34,889 nucleotides of DNA from an uncultured Eubacteriales bacterium. Lineage in GTDB: Bacteria; Bacillota; Clostridia; Oscillospirales; Oscillospiraceae. The stretch covers positions 1 to 34,889 of the forward strand of contig URCB01000018.1 in the NCBI GenBank assembly GCA_900546255.1, given 5' to 3'. Below are positions 7,499 to 15,120 of the stretch, piece by piece. Under the pieces are notes generated by a model, which was not told the origin of the DNA, searched no databases, and saw only the letters and a program-made list of their open reading frames with translations. The translations under genes and the position numbers were made by a program. Each line of letters opens with the position of its first letter. The first letter of the stretch is position 1.

Positions 7499-8545
7499 TT
7501 ACACCGTGATCTGGGCGCTGAGCCAGATCTGGTTGAGCCCCTGGGCCACCGAGAAAGAGAAGGTCACCAGGCACACCGTGGGGTCGCTCTCCAGGGCCTG
7601 GGCGGTGACCTCCCCGTAGCCGGAAATGATCTCCGCAGCCACCTTCCCCTCCAGCTCCAAAATCACCTGGGACCGCACCGCCCCCCGGGTCTGGGCCGTG
7701 TTCTTGGCCCGGGCGAACTTGGCCCCCAGGGCCGCCCGAATGCTGGGGATCACATCGTCCACCACCAGGATGGTGGTCAGCTCCCGCCAGGTGGCATCCG
7801 CCGCTTCCCCGGTCTTGGTGCGGGTGGTCACCCCTCGGATCACCGAGCACACACCCCCCACCAGTTCCACCGGGGTCACGCCCCCCTGGAGGAGGGTGTC
7901 CACCTCGCTCTCACTGTACCGGGTGGCCAAACTGCCGATCCCCTGGAGGGCCGCCCCGCCGAAGGGGCGGGCGGGGTCTGCCTCCCCGCAGATGGCCCCG
8001 GCCAGGGCGGCGGCCACCCGGGCGCCCCCGTCCTGGGCCGTCTCCCCCGGGGCCACCAGCACCACCCGCTCGCTGTTGAGGCTGGCCGCCCGGGTGGTCA
8101 GCTGGGTCACCGTCTCCCCGGCGCCCCCGGGGACCACGGCGATGCGCTCCTTCCGGTCCTGAGCCGCGGACGCCGCATGGTCCCGCAGGGCCTGCTGCAC
8201 CGTGAGGGTCTCGCTGTCGCAGACCACCACCTTCAGGTTTTCCTCCTGGGCCAGCAGGGCAAAGGCGGCGGCATACCCGCTGCTGTCTTCCACCGGCACC
8301 GCCAGCACCCGGGCCGCCCCGTTGGCCATGCACACCTGCACCAGCTGGGTGAGGTTGTCCTCCTTGCCAAAGGCCTGGGCCGCCTCGGCCTGGGTGCCCA
8401 GGGGATAGACCTTCCCCGGGGTGCCCCCTTCGCTCAGGCCCACCACCCCGGCCCAGCCCCGCCGGGGAGAACGCCCCACCACCGCGGAGGCCTCGTACAC
8501 CGAGTACACCCCCGGCCGCAGATGGCTTGTCACCGTTGTGCTCAT
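7499..8545 (-). CDS. Contractile tail sheath protein (XkdK-like)
   Basis: A 348-aa sheath subunit beginning MSTTVTSHLRPGVYSVYEAS, the usual rPGvYs opening of sheath proteins. It contains a Rossmann-like middle (RVLAVPVEDSSGYAAAFALL, KERIAVVPGGAGETVTQL) and the conserved domain with IRGVTTRTKTGEAADATWRE. The C-terminal SFSVAQGLNQIWLSAQITV is the strand that meshes with neighbouring subunits. XkdK-type sheaths are generally 430-470 residues, so this is compact, probably lacking a surface domain; no frameshift is visible. The ATG overlaps the previous stop (ATGA at 8542-8545). Its presence makes the particle a contractile-tailed one. Confidence 0.92.
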   Translation of the reverse strand: MSTTVTSHLRPGVYSVYEASAVVGRSPRRGWAGVVGLSEGGTPGKVYPLGTQAEAAQAFGKEDNLTQLVQVCMANGAARVLAVPVEDSSGYAAAFALLAQEENLKVVVCDSETLTVQQALRDHAASAAQDRKERIAVVPGGAGETVTQLTTRAASLNSERVVLVAPGETAQDGGARVAAALAGAICGEADPARPFGGAALQGIGSLATRYSESEVDTLLQGGVTPVELVGGVCSVIRGVTTRTKTGEAADATWRELTTILVVDDVIPSIRAALGAKFARAKNTAQTRGAVRSQVILELEGKVAAEIISGYGEVTAQALESDPTVCLVTFSFSVAQGLNQIWLSAQITV

Positions 8546-9045
8546 AGCACCACCTCTCCTTTCACTGCAAATCCCACAATCTCTCCGCTCTCCTGGGTCC
8601 GGGCCACCAGCCACCCCCGGCAGTGGGCCTGGAGCTTCACCCGAAACATCCCCCACTGGGCATCAAAGGCGGCCTCCCCCAGGGTCCACTTCTCCACGGC
8701 AAACCCCGCCGGTCCCCCGGCGAGGAAGGCCGCCGCCACCTGGTCGGCCAGCGCCCGGCACCCAGCCTCCCCCGCCCGGCCCGGGCTGTAGAGGGTGAGG
8801 GCAAAGGTCACCCCCACCTGCTGGCCATAGGTCTCCGTCCATGTCTTGGACGCCGGGTCGTAGGTCTGCCCCAGGTAGTTCTGAAATCCCCCTCCGCTGG
8901 CCCGCACTTCCTGGATCTGCACCACCGCCACCGGCGTGGTCCCTTCCTCTCTCGGTTCCCTGGGCCAGGCGGTGAGGGCGGGGATGCCCTCCCCCGCCAA
9001 AAAGTCCGTCATGGCCTGGCGCAGGGCCGTCAGCGTGGTGTTCAC
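8542..9045 (-). CDS. Tail completion/terminator-like protein
   Basis: A 167-aa protein lying just before the sheath gene, the place of the tail terminator (XkdJ/gpU-like) in contractile-tail phages. It begins VNTTLTALRQAMTDFLAGEGIPALTAWP (GTG start giving Met) and continues in mixed alpha/beta form with TYGQQVGVTFALTLYSPG and LQAHCRGWLVARTQESGEIVGF. The GTG start overlaps the preceding TGA (GTGA at 9042-9045), which favours it over longer in-frame extensions lying inside the previous gene. It would cap the tube or join head and tail. Assignment is by position and general shape. Confidence 0.6.
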   Translation of the reverse strand: MNTTLTALRQAMTDFLAGEGIPALTAWPREPREEGTTPVAVVQIQEVRASGGGFQNYLGQTYDPASKTWTETYGQQVGVTFALTLYSPGRAGEAGCRALADQVAAAFLAGGPAGFAVEKWTLGEAAFDAQWGMFRVKLQAHCRGWLVARTQESGEIVGFAVKGEVVL

Positions 9046-9380
9046 GATCCTCCCTCCTCCCGCCGGCGGAGCACCGCCCGCCAATAGATCCTCTCCTCCC
9101 CCGCCCGCACCGGGCGGAGGTTTACCACGGCATACACCGTCTCCCCCTGGGTCACCGTCCAAACTCCCGCCGCTTCGGAAAAGGGGAGCTCCGCCTGGCC
9201 CAGGCAGAGGGTCTCCTCCACCCGGGCCAGGCCTAAGTCCGTGGGGACGAACTGGGGCTTTCGGTCCAGCATCGGCCGCAGCACCGCCCGGCCGGACCCC
9301 AGGGTCACCCCGTCCTTGGCCACCGTCACCACCTGGCCGTACCGGGCGGCAATGGCGTCAAACACCCCGGCAAAGCTCAT
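9042..9380 (-). CDS. Head completion / stopper-like protein
   Basis: A 112-aa protein (MSFAGVFDAIAARYGQVVTV...) between the adaptor and the tail-terminator-like gene. It begins with a helix, then a TVAKDGVTLGSGRAVLRPML strand region and further beta strands ending YWRAVLRRREEGGS. This matches small SPP1 gp16/YqbH-like stoppers in size and place. The ATG overlaps the upstream stop (ATGA at 9377-9380), which argues against the longer reading from 9395. The specific family could not be confirmed. Confidence 0.6.
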   Translation of the reverse strand: MSFAGVFDAIAARYGQVVTVAKDGVTLGSGRAVLRPMLDRKPQFVPTDLGLARVEETLCLGQAELPFSEAAGVWTVTQGETVYAVVNLRPVRAGEERIYWRAVLRRREEGGS

Positions 9381-9757
9381 CCCTCCACCTCCCAAAAGGC
9401 AAAGGCCTCGTCCCGGACAAAGGGGGCCATCAGGGCCTCAGCCTGCCGGCCCAGGCTCCGGGCACAGGCGTCCATCCCCCCGCTGCCCCGGTCCACCCGC
9501 AGGTCCCCGGCGGTGAAGGACACCGGCACCGGCTGGCTCTGTTCCAGCGCCCCAGCCACGGCGGACAGGGCCGTCCAGGCGGCCGCCACCGCCATCACCT
9601 GGCCGCAGTCCTCCACAGTCACCCCATCTCGGAGCTGGCCTGCCCACCGGTCCCAGGCGGTCTCACACAGGAGGGAGAGGACCCCCTCCTCCCCCTCCGT
9701 CAGCGCCCGCCCGGCAAAGGCCAGGGCCAGGTCCAGCACATCCTCCCGCCCCGCCAT
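9377..9757 (-). CDS. Head-tail adaptor (connector) protein
   Basis: A 126-aa, mostly helical protein (MAGREDVLDLALAFAGRALT..., with LCETAWDRWAGQLRDGVTVEDCGQVM). It directly follows the major capsid gene and shares one base with its stop (TGATG around 9755-9759). Helical bundles of this size after the capsid gene are typical of gp6/gp15-like adaptors (YqbG class) that dock on the portal ring. The role is inferred from gene order and predicted helicity. Confidence 0.65.
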   Translation of the reverse strand: MAGREDVLDLALAFAGRALTEGEEGVLSLLCETAWDRWAGQLRDGVTVEDCGQVMAVAAAWTALSAVAGALEQSQPVPVSFTAGDLRVDRGSGGMDACARSLGRQAEALMAPFVRDEAFAFWEVEG

Positions 9758-10815
9758 CAGGGCTCCTCCGGCTCGGCGGGGGCGGTGCCGATCTGCAGTA
9801 CCTTGGCCGCCGGGGTAAAGATCTTGGCAAACCCGGCAATGGAGGTCACCGCCGCCCGCTCCAGCTGCCGGTCGATGAGCTTGTCGTACTCCACCAGCAC
9901 GTCGCTGGCCCGCACCATCTCCAGGGCGTAGTTCCGGTCCAGCCCCAGAATGGTCCCGCTGGGCACCGCGCTGCTGCGGAGCAGGGTGGCCCCCATGGGG
10001 GTCACCAGCTGCCCGGTGCCCTGGAAGGTCAGCCCCGCCGTGCCGTCCTGCATCTCCGGGAGCTTCAAGATCCGGGCCATGGCATCCCCCACCACCAGGG
10101 TGTTCATGGCATAGGGGGAAAACTGGCTCCAAAAGTCCACCAGCGCCTCATAGGTCAGCGTCCCCGCCGTGCCGGCGATGGGGTCGGTGCCCACGGTGTA
10201 CACTGGGGCGGCGTTCTCGTTTCCGTCCCCATTCTGCAGCACGTCGATGGCGTCAGCCACCTGCATCCGGCTGATGTAGGCCCCGATCTGCCGCAAAGTC
10301 ACCGAGAACAAATCCAGCCGCTGAAACTGGATGGCCTCGTAGGAGGCCACCAGCATCCGCCCCCGCTTGTGCAGCTGCACCAGGTTTTCCTGGGTGTGCA
10401 CCCGGGTCTCCGGGATGGCCGCCCCCTCGGCCACCAGGTTCAGCTGCTTTTCCTCCTCCGTGGGGGTGGAGGCAAGGGACCGGTAGTCCAACCCGCTGAT
10501 CCGGGTCTCCGTGGCGATCATCTGGGGCAGGATGTCGTTCTCCTCCATCCCCTGGTGCACCGCCCGGGCCACGTACTCGGGGAAGAGCACCGCCGACTCC
10601 CAAGTGGCAAAGAACTTGGCCACCACGTCGGAGCCCGCCCCCTTCACCTTGATGTCAAACCGCTTCAGCTGCCGCTGAAAGGCGTCCAAGTGCTCCAGCG
10701 GCGTCCCCCGGTACTGCTCCGAGGGGTCGCACTTCTCCAACACCTGGGTAAAGGAATGCCCGGCCTCGCCGTACATCCCCTTGTCCAGTCTTACCGTCTC
10801 ATAGGAATATGCCAT
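9757..10815 (-). CDS. Major capsid protein (HK97 fold)
   Basis: A 352-aa capsid subunit. The N-terminal arm is helical (DAFQRQLKRFDIKVKGAGSD). The E-loop and P-domain regions include FPEYVARAVHQGMEEND and TEEEKQLNLVAEGAAIPETR. The A-domain follows with FWSQFSPYAMNTLVVGDAMA and a GLTFQGTGQLVTPMGATLL strand set. This resembles the capsid proteins of PBSX-like clostridial prophages. The start is the ATG at 10815 with an AAGGAGAGGG site. It lies 19 bases after the decoration gene. No separate scaffold gene is seen; the protease gene two places upstream may carry that role. Confidence 0.9.
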   Translation of the reverse strand: MAYSYETVRLDKGMYGEAGHSFTQVLEKCDPSEQYRGTPLEHLDAFQRQLKRFDIKVKGAGSDVVAKFFATWESAVLFPEYVARAVHQGMEENDILPQMIATETRISGLDYRSLASTPTEEEKQLNLVAEGAAIPETRVHTQENLVQLHKRGRMLVASYEAIQFQRLDLFSVTLRQIGAYISRMQVADAIDVLQNGDGNENAAPVYTVGTDPIAGTAGTLTYEALVDFWSQFSPYAMNTLVVGDAMARILKLPEMQDGTAGLTFQGTGQLVTPMGATLLRSSAVPSGTILGLDRNYALEMVRASDVLVEYDKLIDRQLERAAVTSIAGFAKIFTPAAKVLQIGTAPAEPEEP

Positions 10816-10834
10816 GGTTCCCTCTCCTTTCTAC

Positions 10835-11185
10835 TCAAAGAAACAGCCCCAGGGTGCTTGTCTCCTCGTCTACCCGGACCACCAGGCAGGCCTTGCCCGC
10901 CTCGCCGGTGGTCACCGTCCGCAGGCCCTGGCTGCCGTTGGTCATCAGTTCCTGCCAGCCCAGCGCCGGGGCCGTGCCGGTGTAGGGCAGGGTCACATAC
11001 CCCCGGATCTGCACTGCCGCGTAGTTCCCCCGCTTCTGCAGCAGTACGCCGATGGGCACTTTGCCCGTCCCCCCGTCGGCCACCGTGTCGTTGGCGCTGA
11101 GGATGACGGGGCTGCCCGCCTCCACCGTACCGCTGCACCGGAAGGTCACCACCATGTTGTCCATGCCGTCAAATGCCACGCTCAT
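10835..11185 (-). CDS. Capsid decoration/stabilisation protein (DUF2190-like)
   Basis: A 116-aa beta-rich protein (MSVAFDGMDNMVVTFRCSGTVEAGSPV...). The pattern fits DUF2190/gpD-like proteins that bind the outside of the HK97 capsid: a GSPVILSANDTVADGG turn, then GVLLQKRGNYAAVQIRGYVTLPYTG, then a GWQEL segment. It stands between protease and major capsid genes, the normal place. Start ATG at 11185; longer in-frame readings upstream run through the protease gene and are shadows. Confidence 0.75.
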   Translation of the reverse strand: MSVAFDGMDNMVVTFRCSGTVEAGSPVILSANDTVADGGTGKVPIGVLLQKRGNYAAVQIRGYVTLPYTGTAPALGWQELMTNGSQGLRTVTTGEAGKACLVVRVDEETSTLGLFL

Positions 11186-11202
11186 CTGTTTTCCTCCCTT
11201 TC

Positions 11203-12147
11203 TCAAATCACGAAGGAGCGGTCCCGCTCCGCCCCCTCCTGGGTTGTCTCCCCGCCGTAGTGCAGCTGCACCGGCAGGGGGAGCTGCCCCTCCAGCCGCC
11301 TGGCATAGCAGGCCTGCAGGGCCTCCAGCTCCTCCTGGTTCAGCTTGCCGGCGATGCCCTGCAAGGTCGCCTCCCCCAGGGCCGGCTCCGCCAGCAGGCC
11401 CAAGCGCACCGTCTCCCGGCGCAGGTCCTCCAGATGCCGCCGCCCTGCGGCGGCCTCCTTCTCCAGCTGGTCCAGCTCCGCCTGCCAGACCCCGTCCCGG
11501 TCCCAGGCCGCCAGGGCCTGCCGCAAGGTGGTCCCCGGCTGGAAGCCCTTCACCACCCCTGCCCTGGGCTGGGCAGGCACCGCCACGAAGGACCATTCAA
11601 AGGCGTCCGTGGGCTCTGCCAGGCGCACGATGCACCGTTTCTCCCCATAGACCTGTCCCTTTCCGTGGCTGCACTGGCCCCGGTCGTGGATGTCATGGCC
11701 GCAGATGGAGCACACCTGCCGGCGCACCGCGCAGCTGACGCTGACCTCCTTCTTGATCCCCCCTTCGATCTCCGCAATGAGCCCCGCGTTCTCCGCCGTG
11801 CGGAGCATGTAGGCATAGCCCTTCAGGTAGCACCCCGGCTCCCCGGCCTCGGTGACCACCCCGGGCTCCTCCACCAGCTCCGTGCGGTAGATCCGGGCCC
11901 GCTGGTCCTTGGCGCTCCAGCTGTGGTCAAAGATCCCCGTCTTTCCCACAAAGAGTTCTGCCAGCTGCTCCAAATCCGCCCGGGCAAAGTACTCCAAGTC
12001 CCGGTCGGTCTGGTTGTCGCACAGCCGCACCCCGAAGGGGTACACCTCCTCTGCCGTCAGGCTGGTGTTCCCCAGGGCGTTGATGGCCGCCAGCTCCCCC
12101 TCCACCGGGTCAGCTTGGGTTCTGGTCTGTTTCCGTACTGTCTCCAT
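11203..12147 (-). CDS. Capsid maturation protease (XkdF-like)
   Basis: A 314-aa protein between portal and capsid genes. A GKTGIFDHSWSAKDQRARIY segment (His75) and a GGIKKEVSVSCAVRR segment (Ser at 136-138) are consistent with the His/Ser pair of herpesvirus-type prohead proteases. The C-terminal 120 residues are helical and charged and could act as an internal scaffold (LDQLEKEAAAGRRHLEDLRR). Unusually, a Cys/His cluster (C146, C149, C159, H161; the CSICGHDIHDRG region) follows the putative Ser strand and looks metal-binding. Of two ATGs, the one at 12147 has a GGAGGAG site. It overlaps the portal gene by 38 bases. Confidence 0.75.
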   Translation of the reverse strand: METVRKQTRTQADPVEGELAAINALGNTSLTAEEVYPFGVRLCDNQTDRDLEYFARADLEQLAELFVGKTGIFDHSWSAKDQRARIYRTELVEEPGVVTEAGEPGCYLKGYAYMLRTAENAGLIAEIEGGIKKEVSVSCAVRRQVCSICGHDIHDRGQCSHGKGQVYGEKRCIVRLAEPTDAFEWSFVAVPAQPRAGVVKGFQPGTTLRQALAAWDRDGVWQAELDQLEKEAAAGRRHLEDLRRETVRLGLLAEPALGEATLQGIAGKLNQEELEALQACYARRLEGQLPLPVQLHYGGETTQEGAERDRSFVI

Positions 12148-13345
12148 GGGTCTCCTCCTCTCCATGCGTTTTCGGTGGCGCCTGGCTGGGCCGGGTGGGC
12201 TGCTCCCCCTCCAGCTGCCGGGCCTGTTGGCGGTAGAGGGCCGCCCGGGCCTCCTCCACCTGGTCCTGGAGGTTGATCTCCTCCCACTCCACTTGAACGT
12301 CGCTGTCCTTCCCGTGCAGCCGCAGCCACAGGGCGCAGATCCTCTCCACCACCGGGGTCAGGGTCCGCCGCAGGGCAGTGAGCTCGCTGGTCATGATGTC
12401 CGCCTGCTGGCTGCTCATCCGCTCGGTGGAGGACCAGTTCAGCCCCAGCAGAAACGGGGGAATCCCCGTCTGGGAGATGAGTTGCTCCAGCAGCAGCCGC
12501 ACCGGCGCCTGACAGTCGGGGATGTCGCACTCCGCACCGATCACACGGATCTCCACATCCCCCACCGCCACAAAGTCCCGCACCGAACCGGCCCGGGTGC
12601 TTCCCATAGCCTCGGACCACCGCTGGGCCAGCAGTTGGCTGCGCTCCTTCACCTGCCGGGGGTCGGCCTCCCCGTCGGGTTTGTAGACCACGGCAAACCG
12701 GACGTTTCCCGCCCGCTCCCAGTTGGCCCCCAGGGTCTGGTAAATCTTCAGCAGCACCCCCGCCAGAAACGGCATACTCCGCAGCAGGGACACCCCATAG
12801 GGGTTCTCCGGGCTGGGGTGGTACGGGGTAAAGAGGAGGAGCTCCTGCCTTGGCAGGTCCTCCACCGACCCGTCGGGCCGCTTCTGGGCCAGCACCACCT
12901 CCAGGGGGGAGTCCCCCTCCCGCACCTGGATGTCCGACACCCGCCCGCACAGCACCGCCGCGATCTCCCGCCCGTCCCGGCTGGGGACGATCTCCCCCAC
13001 CGCCCGGCCGCAGGTGAGCAGGCAGTCCAGGTAGCTGTCCAAAAAGGCCTGGATGCCCTGCTGGTTCCACCCCGCCGGCACCGTGCGCAGGAAGTGGTTC
13101 AGCGCTGCCTCCACCCCCTTGTCCGGGCAGGTCACCCCCACGCCGCCGGCCAAACGCACCAGTTTCCGAATGGCCGCGTCCACCACCGGCACCGCCTCTC
13201 GAATGGCCCGGTACAGGTCAAAGGCCGGCTCGTGCAGGGGAACATACCCGTCGATCAAGGCGAAGGGGTGCCGCTCCGCCGGCCGCAGCTGGGGCGGGGC
13301 CGGCGGTGGGGTCTCCTCCTTCGGCCGCCTGTTCCAAAATCCCAT
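12110..13345 (-). CDS. Phage portal protein
   Basis: A 411-aa portal subunit, which would form the dodecameric ring through which DNA enters the capsid. Evidence includes YRAIREAVPVVDAAIRKLVRL near the N-terminus, the clip/stem region with ISQTGIPPFLLGLNWSSTERM (conserved in phage portals as the IPp.lLG motif), and a C-terminal helix rich in Leu and Arg. The tail is hydrophilic (GEEETHGDSTETDQNPS). The start ATG at 13345 has AAGGAGG five bases upstream, 15 bases after terL. Length is slightly below the usual 430-500. Confidence 0.88.
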   Translation of the reverse strand: MGFWNRRPKEETPPPAPPQLRPAERHPFALIDGYVPLHEPAFDLYRAIREAVPVVDAAIRKLVRLAGGVGVTCPDKGVEAALNHFLRTVPAGWNQQGIQAFLDSYLDCLLTCGRAVGEIVPSRDGREIAAVLCGRVSDIQVREGDSPLEVVLAQKRPDGSVEDLPRQELLLFTPYHPSPENPYGVSLLRSMPFLAGVLLKIYQTLGANWERAGNVRFAVVYKPDGEADPRQVKERSQLLAQRWSEAMGSTRAGSVRDFVAVGDVEIRVIGAECDIPDCQAPVRLLLEQLISQTGIPPFLLGLNWSSTERMSSQQADIMTSELTALRRTLTPVVERICALWLRLHGKDSDVQVEWEEINLQDQVEEARAALYRQQARQLEGEQPTRPSQAPPKTHGEEETHGDSTETDQNPS

Positions 13346-13360
13346 GGTTTCCTCCTTTCC

Positions 13361-14617
13361 TCAGCGGGGCCGCTCCACATACCCCGCGTAAAATGACGCC
13401 CCCCGCTCCGCGGGGCTCACCACCGTGGCCACAAAGTAACGGATCTCGTCCATCGCGTGGTCATCCTCCTTGCGCACCCGGTCCTGGTCCCCGGAATGTA
13501 GGTCCCAGCAGTAGGACCCAAACTCCCGGATGGCGTCCTGGCAGGGCTCGCAGATCACAATGCGCCCGTTCTTCAGGGCATCCGCCGTGCGCCGGATGCC
13601 CGAGAGCACCTCGTTGTCCGCCTTGCGCACGTTCCACCCCGCCCGGCGCAGCGTCTCCAGAAAGGAGGCCGCCGACGGATCCACCACCACCGCCTCAATG
13701 GCCCGCCCCCCGGCCAGCTCCGCCAGCCGCTGGGCATACTCCTGGTCGGTCTGCTGCCGCCGGGCCTGGCGGGCATCGTAGTAGTACTCCGCCACCCGGT
13801 ACCACACCCCGCCGTACTCCCCCCACAGCCCCATGGAAGTGGGGTTCACCGTCCCGTAGTCGCAGGAGAGGATCCACCGCCGGGCCGGCCCCTGGGGTAC
13901 CGGCTGTACCATCCCCTGGTCAAAGAAGTCGTACACCAGCCCGTCTGCCGCCGTCCACTCCCCCAGGATGAACCGCCGGTAAAAGGCCCCCTGGAAGGTC
14001 CGCTCGTACCGCTGCCGGGTCTCCGGGGAGAGGGTGGGGTTGTCCTCCATCCGAAACCGCAGGTGGAGAAGGTTCCGTTCCTCCGCCTTGCAGATCCATT
14101 CCCGGTAAAACCAGTGCCCCGGCCCCGCCGGGTTGCAGGAGAACCAGAACTTGGCCCCCGTCACCGAGCACCGGGCGCAGGCCTGCTCCACGAAGGACCG
14201 GGGCATCAGGGCCACCTCGTCCAGCAGCACCCCCGCCAGGGTGATCCCCTGGATCAGGGCGGCGCTGCCCTCGTCCATCCCCCCAAAGAGGAAGTAGGTG
14301 TTCTCCACCCGGCCATACCGCACCGTCAGCCGGTTCCGTCCCCGCTGCTCCTCCCACTGAAACCCCAGCCCGCCCAGCACCGGCAGCACCGAGGCCAGCA
14401 GGTTCCGCCGCACCGATTCCGTGGTCTTGCCGCACAGGGCAAACTGCTGCCCCCGGAACCGGCTCATGCTCCACAGGAAGAAGGACAGCCCCAGGCACAG
14501 GGTCTTCCCGCTGCGCACCGCCCCGTCGCACACAATGGCATCCCGGTCCCGGTGGGGGGAGCCCCGGCTCCACCACCCCAGGACCTGCTTCTGCCTGTCC
14601 GAAAATTGCAGCCTCAC
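13361..14617 (-). CDS. Terminase large subunit
   Basis: A 418-aa DNA-packaging motor. The ATPase domain shows a Walker A-like GAVRSGKT (32-39), a Walker B VLLDE (130-134), and the WFSCNPAGPGHWF coupling motif (158-170). The nuclease domain has acidic residues at D253 (SCDYGTVNP), D313 (VVVDPSAAS) and D387/D390 (DDHAMDEIRY). All catalytic positions look intact. Translation is taken from the GTG at 14615-14617, which overlaps the TGA of the upstream gene; an in-frame GTG four codons earlier (14629) is possible, and the frame is open to 14986 only as a shadow of the small-subunit gene. It is the strongest evidence that DNA can be packaged. Confidence 0.93.
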   Translation of the reverse strand: MRLQFSDRQKQVLGWWSRGSPHRDRDAIVCDGAVRSGKTLCLGLSFFLWSMSRFRGQQFALCGKTTESVRRNLLASVLPVLGGLGFQWEEQRGRNRLTVRYGRVENTYFLFGGMDEGSAALIQGITLAGVLLDEVALMPRSFVEQACARCSVTGAKFWFSCNPAGPGHWFYREWICKAEERNLLHLRFRMEDNPTLSPETRQRYERTFQGAFYRRFILGEWTAADGLVYDFFDQGMVQPVPQGPARRWILSCDYGTVNPTSMGLWGEYGGVWYRVAEYYYDARQARRQQTDQEYAQRLAELAGGRAIEAVVVDPSAASFLETLRRAGWNVRKADNEVLSGIRRTADALKNGRIVICEPCQDAIREFGSYCWDLHSGDQDRVRKEDDHAMDEIRYFVATVVSPAERGASFYAGYVERPR

Positions 14618-14928
14618 CGCTGGGAACACATCCCCTCCGGGGCCGCCGGCCGGTCCATGGCCTCCAGGAAGGCCCCCAAACCGTCCTCCTCCGCCTTCTG
14701 CTGCTCCAGGAGCTTCTCCAGCACCGCCACCCGGTCGGTGAGTTTGACCTCCACCGCCCCGTTGCTGCTGCGCTTGAACTCCGTCAGGCACCGCAGATCC
14801 AGCCCGTCGATCTGGCCCAGGCCGTCCTGGTCCAGGTAGGCCAGCTTTACCGCGTCGTTGGCCCGGCCCATGGCCAGGTCCATCATCTCCCGCAGCACCT
14901 GCTGCCGCGCCAATCCTTCCGTTTTCAT
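14614..14928 (-). CDS. Putative terminase small subunit
   Basis: A 104-aa, mostly helical protein beginning MKTEGLARQQVLREMMDLAMG, with GRANDAVKLAYLDQ and a GLDLRCLTEFKRSSNGAVEV block followed by a C-terminal coiled segment (VAVLEKLLEQQKAEEDGLG). It immediately precedes and overlaps terL (GTGA), the expected place for the DNA-recognition subunit. ATGs at 14934 and 14928 are both in frame; AGGAGG abuts the first and is better spaced for the second. It is the first gene of the phage operon. A classical N-terminal helix-turn-helix is not obvious, so the assignment relies on order. Confidence 0.65.
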   Translation of the reverse strand: MKTEGLARQQVLREMMDLAMGRANDAVKLAYLDQDGLGQIDGLDLRCLTEFKRSSNGAVEVKLTDRVAVLEKLLEQQKAEEDGLGAFLEAMDRPAAPEGMCSQR

Positions 14929-15120
14929 CGGCATCCCTCCTCAACCACCCCTGGAACACCCCTTCTACGGGGACGTTTTCGTACACGTCATTGCAAATTT
15001 TTTGATTTTTCTAAGATTTTTCCTCTTCCGGCACCGTCTCCCCCGCTCTAAGGCCCCCCTCCCATTGACATTGCCTTCCCTCCTATATTAAAGTAGGGAG
15101 CAGAACAGCGAGGTGATTTC
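14929..15120. other. Divergent intergenic region between phage block and activator gene
   Basis: This 192-bp region separates the minus-strand phage operon from the plus-strand activator. It contains an AT-rich island (about 14994-15028) in otherwise very GC-rich DNA. I see no convincing sigma-A or -24/-12 promoter facing the phage operon; a TTGCAA lies on the minus strand but without a paired -10. The only promoter-like signal faces the activator (see next feature). Confidence 0.5.
15065..15091 (+). promoter_or_regulatory. Possible promoter of the sigma-54 activator gene
   Basis: A perfect TTGACA (15065-15070) precedes an AT-rich stretch with TATTAA (15086-15091) at a short 15-bp spacing; TATATT at 13 bp is an alternative. 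It lies 30 bp before the ATG. Only the -35 element is convincing. Confidence 0.4.

Noticed and set aside
13361..14986. Long 541-aa reading of the terminase large subunit
   Set aside because: The first 123 residues are the shadow of the small-subunit gene (Gly/Ala/Arg-rich, no homology pattern). The GTG overlapping the upstream stop is the plausible start.
14929..15120. -24/-12 promoter driving the phage operon
   Set aside because: A TTGCA lies on the minus strand but the required GG 10 bases upstream is missing.
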